Source: Gymnodinialimonas sp. 202GB13-11
Lineage (GTDB): Bacteria; Pseudomonadota; Alphaproteobacteria; Rhodobacterales; Rhodobacteraceae
NCBI RefSeq assembly: GCF_040932485.1
Contig: NZ_JBFRBH010000001.1
Location: forward strand, 1,364,001-1,428,000
Length of the DNA stretch: 64,000 nt
Direction: 5' to 3'
Shown piece by piece: positions 36,172-43,716 of this stretch (its first letter is position 1; each line of letters begins with the position of its first letter). A program made the translations under genes and the position numbers. The notes below the pieces were generated by a model. That model saw nothing but the letters and a program-made list of their open reading frames with translations, had not been told where the DNA came from and made no database searches.

Positions 36172-37374
36172 ATGTTAGACGGCCTCGACGACATTTCTTG
36201 GGACTCGCTTGTTCACGCGTACGGGCCCGCGTCCGATGTGCCAGCCGATCTGCGTGCCCTGCTCAGCGCCGATGAGAACACCGCCAAAGACGCGCTCTGG
36301 CGTCTGTTCGGAAACATCCATCATCAAGGCACGGTGTATTTGGCCGCGCCACCGGCCATTCCCTTCCTGACAGAAATCGCGCTGGCCCTTCCGCCCGAGC
36401 GCGCGGCCGGTGTCGTCGATTTGCTCTCGGCTATGCTCGACTATGCAGCGGACATGATCATCGAAGACGGCCTGACCGTCGCAGCATTCCGCGAAAAGAT
36501 GCGGGCCGACGAAGCCGCACTTGATCCCAAGGCCCTCGCGGAATGTAGGGAATTTGGTTGTTACCCCACGGTAATCGTTGAGACGTATGACGCCGTGATG
36601 GCGCAGATCCCTGTTTTGATGGAAGGGCTGGATACGGACGATCCCACGATCCAGATCGCCCTTTTTGGCCTATTGGCGGACGCACCTGAACACAGCGCGA
36701 TGGCCAAAACCCTCGCCGAACGCGTCCTGTTTTTCGGCACATCCGACGAGGTCGCCCAGGTCAGCGCCATTGAATGCCTGCGACGCTTGTCGCTGTTTGA
36801 CGAGGTCGCGGATTTTGGGCCGATCATTGAAAGGCTCACAGCCGACGGCGCGTCCCCGTTCCTAACCGCCTATGTCGTGCTGGCCCAAAGCAAGACCGGC
36901 CAAGCAGGCAAGGAAGACTTGCTGCGCGTTCTGCAAAAGGCCGACCGCTTGTACGAGATTGACCGCATGAACGCGCGCGGCGAAGGCTGGACCGCACCCC
37001 GCATCGCAGGCGCGCTGATGCCTTGGGCAGACACCGACAAAGAGCGGATTTGCGACGCAATCATGGGCGCAATTTCCGCCGCACGAACGGTCAAGGCCAG
37101 CCCTGATGACGTGATCGCCGTGCTGGTTCGGGTCCTGGCCAGCCCGCAGCCCGCGCAGGACTATTTCACCGGGAAGCGCACTTCAGACCTTACCCCTTTG
37201 GAGAGGCGGGCGTTGTTGCACGTCGCCGAGTTCGGAACGTGGAAATTGCGCGACAAATGGTTCGCAAATTTTGCGCAGCAAATGCGGTCTTACGGTCTTC
37301 CCGACAAGCCGGACGCATTGGAACGGTTTGCCGGGGCCAAACGCGGTGTGATTGCACGCCTGTTGGGGCGCTGA
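36172..37374 (+). CDS. HEAT-repeat-like protein of unknown function
   Basis: The 400-residue all-helical protein starts SLVHAYGPASDVPADLRALL and continues with LWRLFGNIHHQGTVYLAAPP, a pattern I recognise from a scattered bacterial family annotated only as HEAT-repeat or hypothetical. Later segments (about 125-330) look like degenerate helical repeats, e.g. QIALFGLLADAPEHSAMAKT and QVSAIECLRRLSLFDEVADF. No signal peptide or membrane helix. It is 33 bases after the P-loop gene and is followed by two terminator hairpins. Related proteins occur beside many unrelated genes, so context says little. Not recognised further. Confidence 0.75.
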   Translation: MLDGLDDISWDSLVHAYGPASDVPADLRALLSADENTAKDALWRLFGNIHHQGTVYLAAPPAIPFLTEIALALPPERAAGVVDLLSAMLDYAADMIIEDGLTVAAFREKMRADEAALDPKALAECREFGCYPTVIVETYDAVMAQIPVLMEGLDTDDPTIQIALFGLLADAPEHSAMAKTLAERVLFFGTSDEVAQVSAIECLRRLSLFDEVADFGPIIERLTADGASPFLTAYVVLAQSKTGQAGKEDLLRVLQKADRLYEIDRMNARGEGWTAPRIAGALMPWADTDKERICDAIMGAISAARTVKASPDDVIAVLVRVLASPQPAQDYFTGKRTSDLTPLERRALLHVAEFGTWKLRDKWFANFAQQMRSYGLPDKPDALERFAGAKRGVIARLLGR

Positions 37375-37379
37375 CAAAA

Positions 37380-37436
37380 GGGCCGCCCCCGTTCGGGAAG
37401 CGGCCCAATCATGGTTAGCGAAAGGCTAACGTTTTC
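37380..37436 (+). terminator. Double terminator after the HEAT-like gene
   Basis: GGGCCGC (37380-37386) pairs with GCGGCCC (37400-37406). A second hairpin, GTTAGC-GAAAG-GCTAAC, follows (about 37414-37430) and runs into GTTTTCTGCTTTT. Strong + strand termination. Confidence 0.8.
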
Positions 37437-37495
37437 TGCTTTTATCAATATATCAGACACTTAACCCCTGGTTGCAACCTTGCAACCCTCGGCCC

Positions 37496-39304
37496 TCACT
37501 CTTCTTCAACCCACCAGACATCCGGCTGCCAGCCGATCCAGTCGCCATAAATCGGGATGTAATCGGGGTAGTTCAGCTCGGCGTTGAAGGCCAAACGGCT
37601 GATCGGGTTGTGGTGGAACGGCACCACATAACGCTGCGAGATCAGGACCCGGTCAAGCGCCCGGACAGCCGCCCGGTAATCGTCTTGGCTGGCAGCACTC
37701 AGCATCTCATCCACCATCGCTTCAATCGCCGGATGACACGCCCCCATAAGGTTGCGGGAGCCTTCGGCATCCGCCGACTCACACCCCCAATAAAGCCGCT
37801 GCTCATTGCCCGGGCTCAGCGACAGACCACGGCGGTAGTAGGTCATGTCGAAATCATAAACATCCGTCCGCTCGCGGTATTGCGCACTGTCCACACGGGT
37901 CACGTTGACCTCGATGCCAACACGCGCCAACGCCTCGACATAGATATTTGCAATTGCCTCGTTTTCAGACGATCCGGTCTGCAACAGGATCTCGAACGTC
38001 ACCGGCCCGTTCGGCCCGGTCATGATCCCTTCTTCAACCGCGTAGCCCGCCTCTTCCATCAAGGCGATGGCCTGACGGATGCCGGCCCGGTTGCGTTCTG
38101 ATCCATCCGAGATCGGCAGTTCATACCCCTCCATCGCGCCGGGAAGCAGGTCGCCTTGGAACGGGGCGAGGAATTCGGCCACTCGACCCGAGGCCGCGCC
38201 AGGTTCCATCGAAAGCGGCGAGTTTGCGAAGTAAGAGGTGATGCGCGGATCCACGCCACCGTTCACCGTCTGATTGATGAACTCGAAGTTGAACGCCTGG
38301 ATCATCACCTCGCGCACGCGCCAATCGTCAAACGGCGCGCGACGGGTGTTCATAACGAAGCCAGTGATGCCCGAAGGCCGCTGATGCGGAATTTCGGCCA
38401 GCACGACTTCGCCGCTCTGCACGCGCGGGAAATTGTAATTGTCGGCCCAAGCCTGCGCCGAAGTCTCGCGCTGCGTGGTGATCAACCCGCTGGTGAAGGC
38501 TTCGGTCATGGCATTGCCGTCGCCGAAGAATTCCATGCGGATCTCGTCGATCACGTGCGTGCCCCGCCGGAACGGCACATCGGCGCCCCAATAATCCGGG
38601 TTGCGGCGGAGGCTGACGAAACGGCCCGCTTCGAAATCATCAATGACGTAGGGCGCGGTCGTTATCGGGATATTGGTCAGCCCGCTTTCAGTGAACTCAA
38701 GGTCCTCCCATTGCGCCGCCTGAAGGATCGGGCGCAGGCCCATTATCATGGCCAGTTCACGATCCGCTTCCGTCAGCGTGATGCGGACTGTGCGCTCGCC
38801 TACGGCTTCTATTCCCTCTACTCGCGTCCAGGAGCCGAGGTAACGCGGGTGCCCATCTGTGCCGAGCGTCTCGAACGACCAGATCACATCCTCGACCGTC
38901 ACGGGGCTGCCATCGGAAAACGCGGCTTCCTCGCGCAACGTGAACTCGACCCACGTGTGATCTTCACCGATCTCAACCGTCTCGGCCAAAAGGCCGTAGA
39001 GCGTAAAGGGCTCGTCATAGGACCGGCCCAAAAGCGATTCGTAGGCAAGGAATCGCAACTGCCAGGGAACCGAGCCTTCGCGGATATGCGGGTTGAGCGA
39101 ATCGAATGAGCCGACCTCGCCAGTTACGATTCGCCCGCCCGTGGGCGCGTCAGGATTAGCGTAAGGCAGATGCTCGAAATCCGCGCCAAGCGCTGGCTCA
39201 CCGTACATGGCGACGCCGTGCGAAGGCTCAGCAATGGCAGGGCTGGCGAGCGCCAGACCCAGGGCCACAATACCTGCCCCTTTTATGAAACAATGCGTTT
39301 GCAT
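37496..39304 (-). CDS. ABC transporter family-5 extracellular solute-binding protein (YejA-like)
   Basis: Periplasmic receptor for peptides or similar oligomers. The 602 residues start with a signal peptide (about 1-25, ALGLALASPAIA) and the YejA-like segment HGVAMYGEPALGADFEHLPY, then the SBP_bac_5 fold (GLAETVEI-type LYGLLAETVEIGEDHTWVEF, FSDGSPVTVEDVIWSFETL, and the C-terminal VVPFHHNPISRLAF). ATG 39304 is preceded by AGGAGG 11 bases away. No permease or ATPase gene is adjacent in the window; the next gene on this strand is thousands of bases away, so this is an orphan receptor here. Peptide or microcin-like ligands are plausible from the YejA resemblance. Confidence 0.9.
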   Translation of the reverse strand: MQTHCFIKGAGIVALGLALASPAIAEPSHGVAMYGEPALGADFEHLPYANPDAPTGGRIVTGEVGSFDSLNPHIREGSVPWQLRFLAYESLLGRSYDEPFTLYGLLAETVEIGEDHTWVEFTLREEAAFSDGSPVTVEDVIWSFETLGTDGHPRYLGSWTRVEGIEAVGERTVRITLTEADRELAMIMGLRPILQAAQWEDLEFTESGLTNIPITTAPYVIDDFEAGRFVSLRRNPDYWGADVPFRRGTHVIDEIRMEFFGDGNAMTEAFTSGLITTQRETSAQAWADNYNFPRVQSGEVVLAEIPHQRPSGITGFVMNTRRAPFDDWRVREVMIQAFNFEFINQTVNGGVDPRITSYFANSPLSMEPGAASGRVAEFLAPFQGDLLPGAMEGYELPISDGSERNRAGIRQAIALMEEAGYAVEEGIMTGPNGPVTFEILLQTGSSENEAIANIYVEALARVGIEVNVTRVDSAQYRERTDVYDFDMTYYRRGLSLSPGNEQRLYWGCESADAEGSRNLMGACHPAIEAMVDEMLSAASQDDYRAAVRALDRVLISQRYVVPFHHNPISRLAFNAELNYPDYIPIYGDWIGWQPDVWWVEEE

Positions 39305-39322
39305 TTGCGAACAATCCTCCTG

Positions 39323-39360
39323 CGGCCCGATTTTGTTGTAGTCTCACGCTATCCGGGCCG
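39323..39360 (-). promoter_or_regulatory. Inverted repeat in the leader of the family-5 binding-protein gene
   Basis: CGGCCCG (39323-39329) and CGGGCCG (39354-39360) are perfectly complementary across a 24-base A+T-rich loop. They lie 19-56 bases upstream of the start codon at 39304. Leader hairpin or operator; the role is unknown. Confidence 0.35.
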
Positions 39361-39383
39361 GATTGGGAGGGCAAACTTTTCGG

Positions 39384-39412
39384 TTGGACACGGGCCAAGT
39401 CATTGCTTATAA
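39384..39412 (+). promoter_or_regulatory. Promoter-like sequence for the candidate small RNA
   Basis: TTGGAC (39384-39389) and TTATAA (39407-39412) with a 17-base spacer are close to sigma-70 consensus. A start near 39419 would give an RNA of about 78 nt ending at the terminator at 39496. There is no ORF downstream before 39600. Confidence 0.55.
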
Positions 39413-39496
39413 AGGGGTCACTGCTCGATAGGTTTCTTGCCTGTATGAAACCTGCCTCAATGACTTAACCCTGGCCTTGTGCCAGGGTTTTTTTTT
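39397..39496 (+). ncRNA. Candidate small RNA with three stems
   Basis: Stems on the + strand, all perfect: AAGTCATTG (39397-39405) with CAATGACTT (39458-39466); inside it AGGTTTC (39430-39436) with GAAACCT (39447-39453); then the terminator AACCCTGGC with GCCAGGGTT followed by a T-run. If the promoter at 39384-39412 is used, the RNA starts near 39419 and lacks the first arm of the outer stem. If transcription starts earlier, the full 100-nt fold forms. No ORF on the + strand explains the terminator. No family is recognised. Confidence 0.55.
39467..39496 (+). terminator. Intrinsic terminator of the candidate small RNA
   Basis: AACCCTGGC-CTTGT-GCCAGGGTT is a 9-base stem followed by a long uninterrupted T-run to 39496, a near-ideal terminator. 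The previous + strand gene ends over 2 kb upstream with its own terminators. Confidence 0.9.
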
Positions 39497-39540
39497 GTTC
39501 AGCCGTCAAATCACACGGAACCTTGTCTGGCTTCCTCTGT

Positions 39541-39577
39541 TCTTTTCGCACCTGCAGCATTAGCGTGCAGGAAAAGA
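39541..39577 (+). promoter_or_regulatory. Dyad upstream of the 3-hydroxybutyrate dehydrogenase gene
   Basis: TCTTTT (39541) and AAAAGA (39572-39577) flank CCTGCA (39551-39556) and TGCAGG (39566-39571), giving an interrupted dyad 23 bases before the start codon. TGCA-containing dyads are known targets of the PHB regulator PhaR, but the spacing differs from the published CTGC-N3/4-GCAG form. Probable operator or leader hairpin. Confidence 0.35.
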
Positions 39578-39599
39578 CGATCAGAGCGGAGACCTTTCC

Positions 39600-40385
39600 A
39601 TGGCCATCACCACAGACCTTTCCGGCAAGACTGCCGTTATCACCGGCTCAAATTCAGGAATCGGCCTTGGCGTCGCGCGGGAATTGGCGCGGGCGGGCGC
39701 AAATGTGGTTCTGAACTCCTACACCGACCGGAAAGAGGACCATGCGCTGGCCGAGGAGATCGCTGAGAACTTCAGCGTCGAGGCGCGCTACATCAAAGCA
39801 GACCTCTCCAAGGGCGATGAGGCGCGCGCGCTGATCGAGCAAGCTGGCACCTGCGACATCCTCATCAACAATGCTGGTATTCAGCACGTGGCGCCCATCG
39901 ACGAATTCCCGGTCGAGAAGTGGGATGCGATCATCGCCATCATGCTATCCTCAACGTTCCACACCACGGCAGCCGCCCTGCCGATGATGCGAAAGGCCGG
40001 TTGGGGACGGTTTATCAATATCTCGTCTGCGCACGGCCTGACCGCCTCCCCCTACAAATCGGCCTATGTCTCGGCCAAGCATGGGGTTGTGGGAATGACC
40101 AAGGTTGTGGCGCTGGAAACTGCGCAGGAACCAATCACAGCCAACGCCATTTGCCCCGGTTACGTCCTGACGCCTTTGGTCGAGTCGCAAATTCCGGATA
40201 CAGCCAAAAAATACGACATGTCTGAGGAAGAAGTGACGCAGAAAGTCATCCTCGAACGCCAGCCGTCCAAGGAATTCGCTACAACCGAGCAGCTCGGCGG
40301 CACCGTCGCGTTCCTTTGCTCGCCTGCAGCGGACCAGATCACCGGCACGACGATCAGCGTGGATGGTGGTTGGACGGCGCTCTGA
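39600..40385 (+). CDS. bdhA: 3-hydroxybutyrate dehydrogenase (SDR)
   Basis: Interconverts (R)-3-hydroxybutyrate and acetoacetate with NAD, the exit step from polyhydroxybutyrate storage. The 261-residue short-chain dehydrogenase shows the cofactor motif TGSNSGIG (about 16-23), NNAGIQHV (90s), the catalytic Ser in NISSAHGL with YVSAKHG (Tyr/Lys), and the family-specific ANAICPGYVLTPLVESQIPD. The start follows AGCGGAGACC. It is downstream of the candidate small RNA and a short dyad; the pentapeptide-repeat gene starts 46 bases after its stop. Confidence 0.93.
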   Translation: MAITTDLSGKTAVITGSNSGIGLGVARELARAGANVVLNSYTDRKEDHALAEEIAENFSVEARYIKADLSKGDEARALIEQAGTCDILINNAGIQHVAPIDEFPVEKWDAIIAIMLSSTFHTTAAALPMMRKAGWGRFINISSAHGLTASPYKSAYVSAKHGVVGMTKVVALETAQEPITANAICPGYVLTPLVESQIPDTAKKYDMSEEEVTQKVILERQPSKEFATTEQLGGTVAFLCSPAADQITGTTISVDGGWTAL

Positions 40386-40431
40386 CCCACCGCTAGGCTT
40401 GTCGTGCGCGCTATCGCAAGGAGGAAGACCC

Positions 40432-40863
40432 ATGTCCGAAGAGCAAGAAGCCGGAAACGACAAGCTTGAGATCGACAATATGTACCTGTGCGGCTCGACC
40501 TTCTCTCGCGTCAGCCTGAAGGGCGCGTCTTTCACCGACAGCACCTTGGAAGATGCGCGGCTGGAAGATGTGAATGCCACCGGGTTCATTTTCGAAAACG
40601 TCAACCTGACCGAAACCAAGTTCCACGACGTGAACATGGCGCAGGCCCATATCGACTATGCCAATCTGACAGGTGTGAAGATCACTGATGCGAACATGAC
40701 CGACACGCGGATCGAGAATGTGAACCTGACGGGCTTCCACATGTCGAACGTCAATCTGACGGGGGCTGAGATCAGCAATGCAAATCTTTCCGACATGAAA
40801 ATCAACGGCGTGTCGGTTGAGGATATGTTGGCCCTTTGGAAGGACACACATGGCACCGCCTAA
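40432..40863 (+). CDS. Pentapeptide-repeat protein
   Basis: The 143-residue protein is largely made of A(N/D)LxX-type pentapeptides from about residue 18 to 128 (GASFTDSTLEDARLEDVN, VNLTGFHMSNVNLTGAEIS), which predicts a short right-handed quadrilateral beta-helix. No signal peptide. ATG 40432 has an excellent AAGGAGG site. Its last 14 bases overlap the patatin-like gene, so they are co-translated. Such proteins range from gyrase-protecting DNA mimics to structural partners; nothing here decides, and the charge is not extremely acidic. Confidence 0.88.
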   Translation: MSEEQEAGNDKLEIDNMYLCGSTFSRVSLKGASFTDSTLEDARLEDVNATGFIFENVNLTETKFHDVNMAQAHIDYANLTGVKITDANMTDTRIENVNLTGFHMSNVNLTGAEISNANLSDMKINGVSVEDMLALWKDTHGTA

Positions 40864-41884
40864 GCGGATCAACCTTGCCCTTCAGGGCGGCGGTGCGCAC
40901 GGCGCGTATACGTGGGGCGTGTTGGAGGCGATTCTTGCCTGCGATGATTTGGAAATTGCTGCGATATCCGGGACGTCCGCCGGAGCGTTGAACGGGGCAG
41001 CGGTGAAATCCGGGCTCAGCCGGGGATCACGGAATCTGGCGGCAGAAATGCTTGCCGGCGTTTGGGAGCAGGTGGGCGCAATCACGGATGAGGCATTTAC
41101 GCCTTGGCTCAACATGATCTCGCCACAGGCGGTCAGCTTCGCCATCGAATCCTCCCTGCCCTTCGCCGTGGGCGACAGTGTCAGCCGGATGGTCAGCCCC
41201 TATTCAACCGGGCCTTTCTACCGCAACCCGTTAGCCCCCATCGTTTCCAAATTCGAATACGATCACATCTGCTGCGAAGACGGCCCGGATTTTTACATCT
41301 GCGCCACCAACGTGCGCTCCGGCAAAATTCGCATCTTCTCAGGAGAAGAGATCGGGCCGAAGGCGATCATGGCATCGGCCTGCCTGCCGACGCTTTTCCG
41401 CGCCATCGAAATCGACGATCCCCAAACCGGTGAGACCGAGGCCTATTGGGACGGCGGCTATACCGGCAACCCGGCGCTATTTCCTTTATTCAACCCCGAA
41501 CTTCCGCGCGACATTCTGATCGTGAACATCAATCCCCTCTACCGCGATGAAGTACCGACATCGGCCCGCGCGATCCAGAACCGGATCAATGAGATCAGTT
41601 TCAACACATCTTTGCTGCGCGAACTTCGCGCCATCGAATTCGTCCAGCGCTTGCTTCACAAAGGGGCCGTTCAGGACAATGCGATGAAGGATATGCTGAT
41701 CCATATGGTGTCAGACGACGACCTGATGCAGCAGCTTTCTGTTGCCACGAAACTGGTAGCCACGCCGCAAGTCCTCCATCAACTACGAGAGGCCGGTCGA
41801 ACATCGGCTGAAACCTTCATTTCCGAGCATTTTGACAAAATCGGTGAAGACAGCACCGTCGATCTGCGGGCGATGTTCGAATAG
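40850..41884 (+). CDS. Patatin-like phospholipase family protein
   Basis: The 344-residue lipid acyl hydrolase has the oxyanion-hole motif GGGAHG (13-18), nucleophile S43 in G-T-S-A-G and the dyad aspartate in YWDGGYTGNP (about 200), so the catalytic set is complete. No signal peptide, so cytoplasmic or membrane-associated. AAGGACACAC precedes ATG 40850. It overlaps the pentapeptide-repeat gene by 14 bases. Its neighbour bdhA makes a role in lipid or PHB turnover possible; some PHB depolymerase-like proteins share the fold, but this is a guess. Confidence 0.9.
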   Translation: MAPPKRINLALQGGGAHGAYTWGVLEAILACDDLEIAAISGTSAGALNGAAVKSGLSRGSRNLAAEMLAGVWEQVGAITDEAFTPWLNMISPQAVSFAIESSLPFAVGDSVSRMVSPYSTGPFYRNPLAPIVSKFEYDHICCEDGPDFYICATNVRSGKIRIFSGEEIGPKAIMASACLPTLFRAIEIDDPQTGETEAYWDGGYTGNPALFPLFNPELPRDILIVNINPLYRDEVPTSARAIQNRINEISFNTSLLRELRAIEFVQRLLHKGAVQDNAMKDMLIHMVSDDDLMQQLSVATKLVATPQVLHQLREAGRTSAETFISEHFDKIGEDSTVDLRAMFE

Positions 41885-41943
41885 CTTGGAACCCTCACCC
41901 GTTCCGCGCGTTGCAGTTTTACGCAACAGGAAAGGGAAATCCC

Positions 41944-42291
41944 ATGAAATGGTCCGATGTTACAGCCAATTGGCCGTCTGTATTTGCTTCGTTGAAGGCG
42001 CGCTTTCCCTATCTTTCCGATGATATCCTGATTGCTGCTGACGGACAGCGCCATGCGCTTGAAGCAGCTATTGCCAATGAGCATGACCTTTCGAAAGCCG
42101 AAGCGCGTGAAGCATTGGACGAGTGGCTGGACGGACCCATGCCGTCGGATGCACGCACGCATCCAGCACAAGACAACGTGGCTATGCTGAACAGCCGCAG
42201 ATACGTGGCGCCGCAGGAGGACGTGTATTCTGATGACGCACGGTTCGGCGACGATGATCAGGTTGAACAGCCCCGGCGTCGGTTCGGCTAA
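41944..42291 (+). CDS. Hypothetical small protein, 115 residues
   Basis: Not recognised by function. The N-terminal half (1-75) is helical, MKWSDVTANWPSVFASLKAR followed by SKAEAREALDEWLDGPMPS, and the C-terminal half is polar and probably disordered, ending QPRRRFG. No signal peptide or membrane helix. GGAAAGGGAAATCCC precedes ATG 41944. The N-terminus resembles CsbD/YjbJ-like stress proteins only in starting MKW and in size, which is not enough to assign it. It lies 59 bases after the patatin-like gene. Confidence 0.6.
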   Translation: MKWSDVTANWPSVFASLKARFPYLSDDILIAADGQRHALEAAIANEHDLSKAEAREALDEWLDGPMPSDARTHPAQDNVAMLNSRRYVAPQEDVYSDDARFGDDDQVEQPRRRFG

Positions 42292-42301
42292 GGCGTCAGT
42301 T

Positions 42302-42323
42302 CCGTCACAAAACCTTCACATGA
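42302..42323 (+). promoter_or_regulatory. PHO-box-like direct repeat before the aquaporin gene
   Basis: CCGTCACAAAA (42302-42312) is identical to the third unit of the pstS PHO box and is followed in phase by CCTTCACATGA (42313-42323). The 18-base core matches the PHO-box consensus at 14 positions. It ends 44 bases before the chosen start of the channel gene. Confidence 0.45.
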
Positions 42324-42367
42324 ACGCATCTTGATTGCCGATCCCACTTTCGGCATGGATCGCGCTC

Positions 42368-43027
42368 ATGACCTTGTCACAGCGCCTCATAGCCGAAGCC
42401 ATTGGTACAGCTTTCCTTCTGATTGCTGTCGTTGGGTCGGGCATAATGGCTGCCAACTTAAGCGATGGGAACATCGCGCTTGCACTTTTGGCCAATGCCA
42501 TCGCAACGGGCGTTGCGCTTTATGTGCTGATCACGATCTTCGGCCCCATCTCAGGGGCGCACTTCAACCCGGCGGTGACACTGGTCTTTGCATTGCGGGG
42601 TGAGATTGCGCTGCACCATGCTGCGGCGTATGTGTTGGTGCAGATCGTGGCTGGTATCTTGGGCGTATGGCTGTCCCATGTGATGTTTGATCTTCCGATC
42701 CTTCAGGCCTCAACAACCGCGCGGACAGGCCTTTCGCAGTGGGTGGCGGAAATCGTCGCAACCTTCGGCCTGCTCATCACCATTCTCGCGGGTATCCGTC
42801 ATGCGCCTGCGCAAGTCCCAGCCTTGGTGGCGGCCTATATCACCGGCGCCTACTGGTTCACTGCATCGACAAGCTTCGCCAACCCCGCGGTCACGATCGC
42901 CCGCGCCTTCTCAGACACGTTTGCGGGGATTGCGCCTTCTGACGTGCTGCCGTTCATCGCCGCCCAGATCGTTGGTGCGGTACTGGCTTTTGGCCTTGCA
43001 CGAATTCTCTACGCGCCAAATCGCTAA
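42368..43027 (+). CDS. MIP/aquaporin-family channel
   Basis: The 219-residue membrane channel for water, glycerol or small neutral solutes has six helices plus the two half-helices carrying GAHFNPAVTL (about 59-68) and FANPAVTIAR (about 175-184), both with intact NPA motifs and the selectivity arginine after the second. I start at ATG 42368 (MTLSQRLIAEAIG); a TTG at 42335 in the same frame is possible, and neither has a strong ribosome-binding site. A PHO-box-like repeat lies upstream. It is convergent with the XRE-cupin gene (4-base overlap). Confidence 0.9.
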   Translation: MTLSQRLIAEAIGTAFLLIAVVGSGIMAANLSDGNIALALLANAIATGVALYVLITIFGPISGAHFNPAVTLVFALRGEIALHHAAAYVLVQIVAGILGVWLSHVMFDLPILQASTTARTGLSQWVAEIVATFGLLITILAGIRHAPAQVPALVAAYITGAYWFTASTSFANPAVTIARAFSDTFAGIAPSDVLPFIAAQIVGAVLAFGLARILYAPNR

Positions 43028-43650
43028 CCCATCGACGTGACCCAAAGGATCGTGGCGTCATCGTCTGAAATCGAGATCACGTTGTGCCCCATCGCGGCGT
43101 CGTAGTATGCGCTATCGCCACGCACCATGTCGACGGGTTGGTAGAACTCCGTAAACAGCCGCACGGCACCGGTCAGCACGTAGAGGAACTCTTCCCCCTC
43201 ATGTCGGACCCAACCGTCGAATTCCTCAAACGACCGCGCCCGGATCCGCGCGCGATAGGGCAGCATCGACTTTTGGACCAACTGATCGGCCAAAATCTCA
43301 TGCTCATAGGTCGTGGTTGCATGGGCCGCGCCTTCGCCGCGTTTGGTGGAAACCATCCGCCCACCGCCCTGTGGCGAGGATTTCGGCGTGAAAAGCTGCG
43401 GCACTGAAATCCCAAGGCCCACGGCCAGCTTTTTGAGCGCGTCATAGGTGGGCGACATCTGCCCATTCTCGATCTTCGACAGCGTTGAGCGCGCGAGCCC
43501 TGCCTGCTGCGCCGCCTGCTCCAACGTCCAGCTTCGCGCCTTGCGCAATTCCCGCACGCGGACGGCCAGATCGACTGGCGCGGCTGTCGCATCCTCACCT
43601 GAGGCACGAGCAAGTTGGATCAGGCTGGGTTCCGGGGCGTGATCGGTCAT
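43024..43650 (-). CDS. XRE-family regulator with C-terminal cupin
   Basis: The 208-residue regulator has a helix-turn-helix of the XRE type (about 28-82: VRELRKARSWTLEQAAQQAG, STLSKIENGQMSPTYDALKK) and a cupin sensor domain (about 135-205: WVRHEGEEFLYVLTGAVRLF). This family usually binds a small metabolite in the cupin and represses a neighbouring catabolic, biosynthetic or efflux operon. It is divergent from the four-gene ligase-efflux operon, 66 bases away, and is the obvious regulator of it. ATG 43650 gives the MTDHAPEP start; longer frames run into the divergent gene. Confidence 0.92.
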   Translation of the reverse strand: MTDHAPEPSLIQLARASGEDATAAPVDLAVRVRELRKARSWTLEQAAQQAGLARSTLSKIENGQMSPTYDALKKLAVGLGISVPQLFTPKSSPQGGGRMVSTKRGEGAAHATTTYEHEILADQLVQKSMLPYRARIRARSFEEFDGWVRHEGEEFLYVLTGAVRLFTEFYQPVDMVRGDSAYYDAAMGHNVISISDDDATILWVTSMG

Positions 43651-43716
43651 GTGCTGTGCAGTAACGCAGGCCGGGCTGCGCTTGCAACCGCGCGCGGGCA
43701 CGCATAGGCCATCGCC

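Noticed and set aside
39418-39496. Membership of the candidate small RNA in the CUCCUCCC-loop family of Rhodobacteraceae
   Set aside because: The hairpin loop reads TTGCCTGTAT and has no CUCCUCCC motif.
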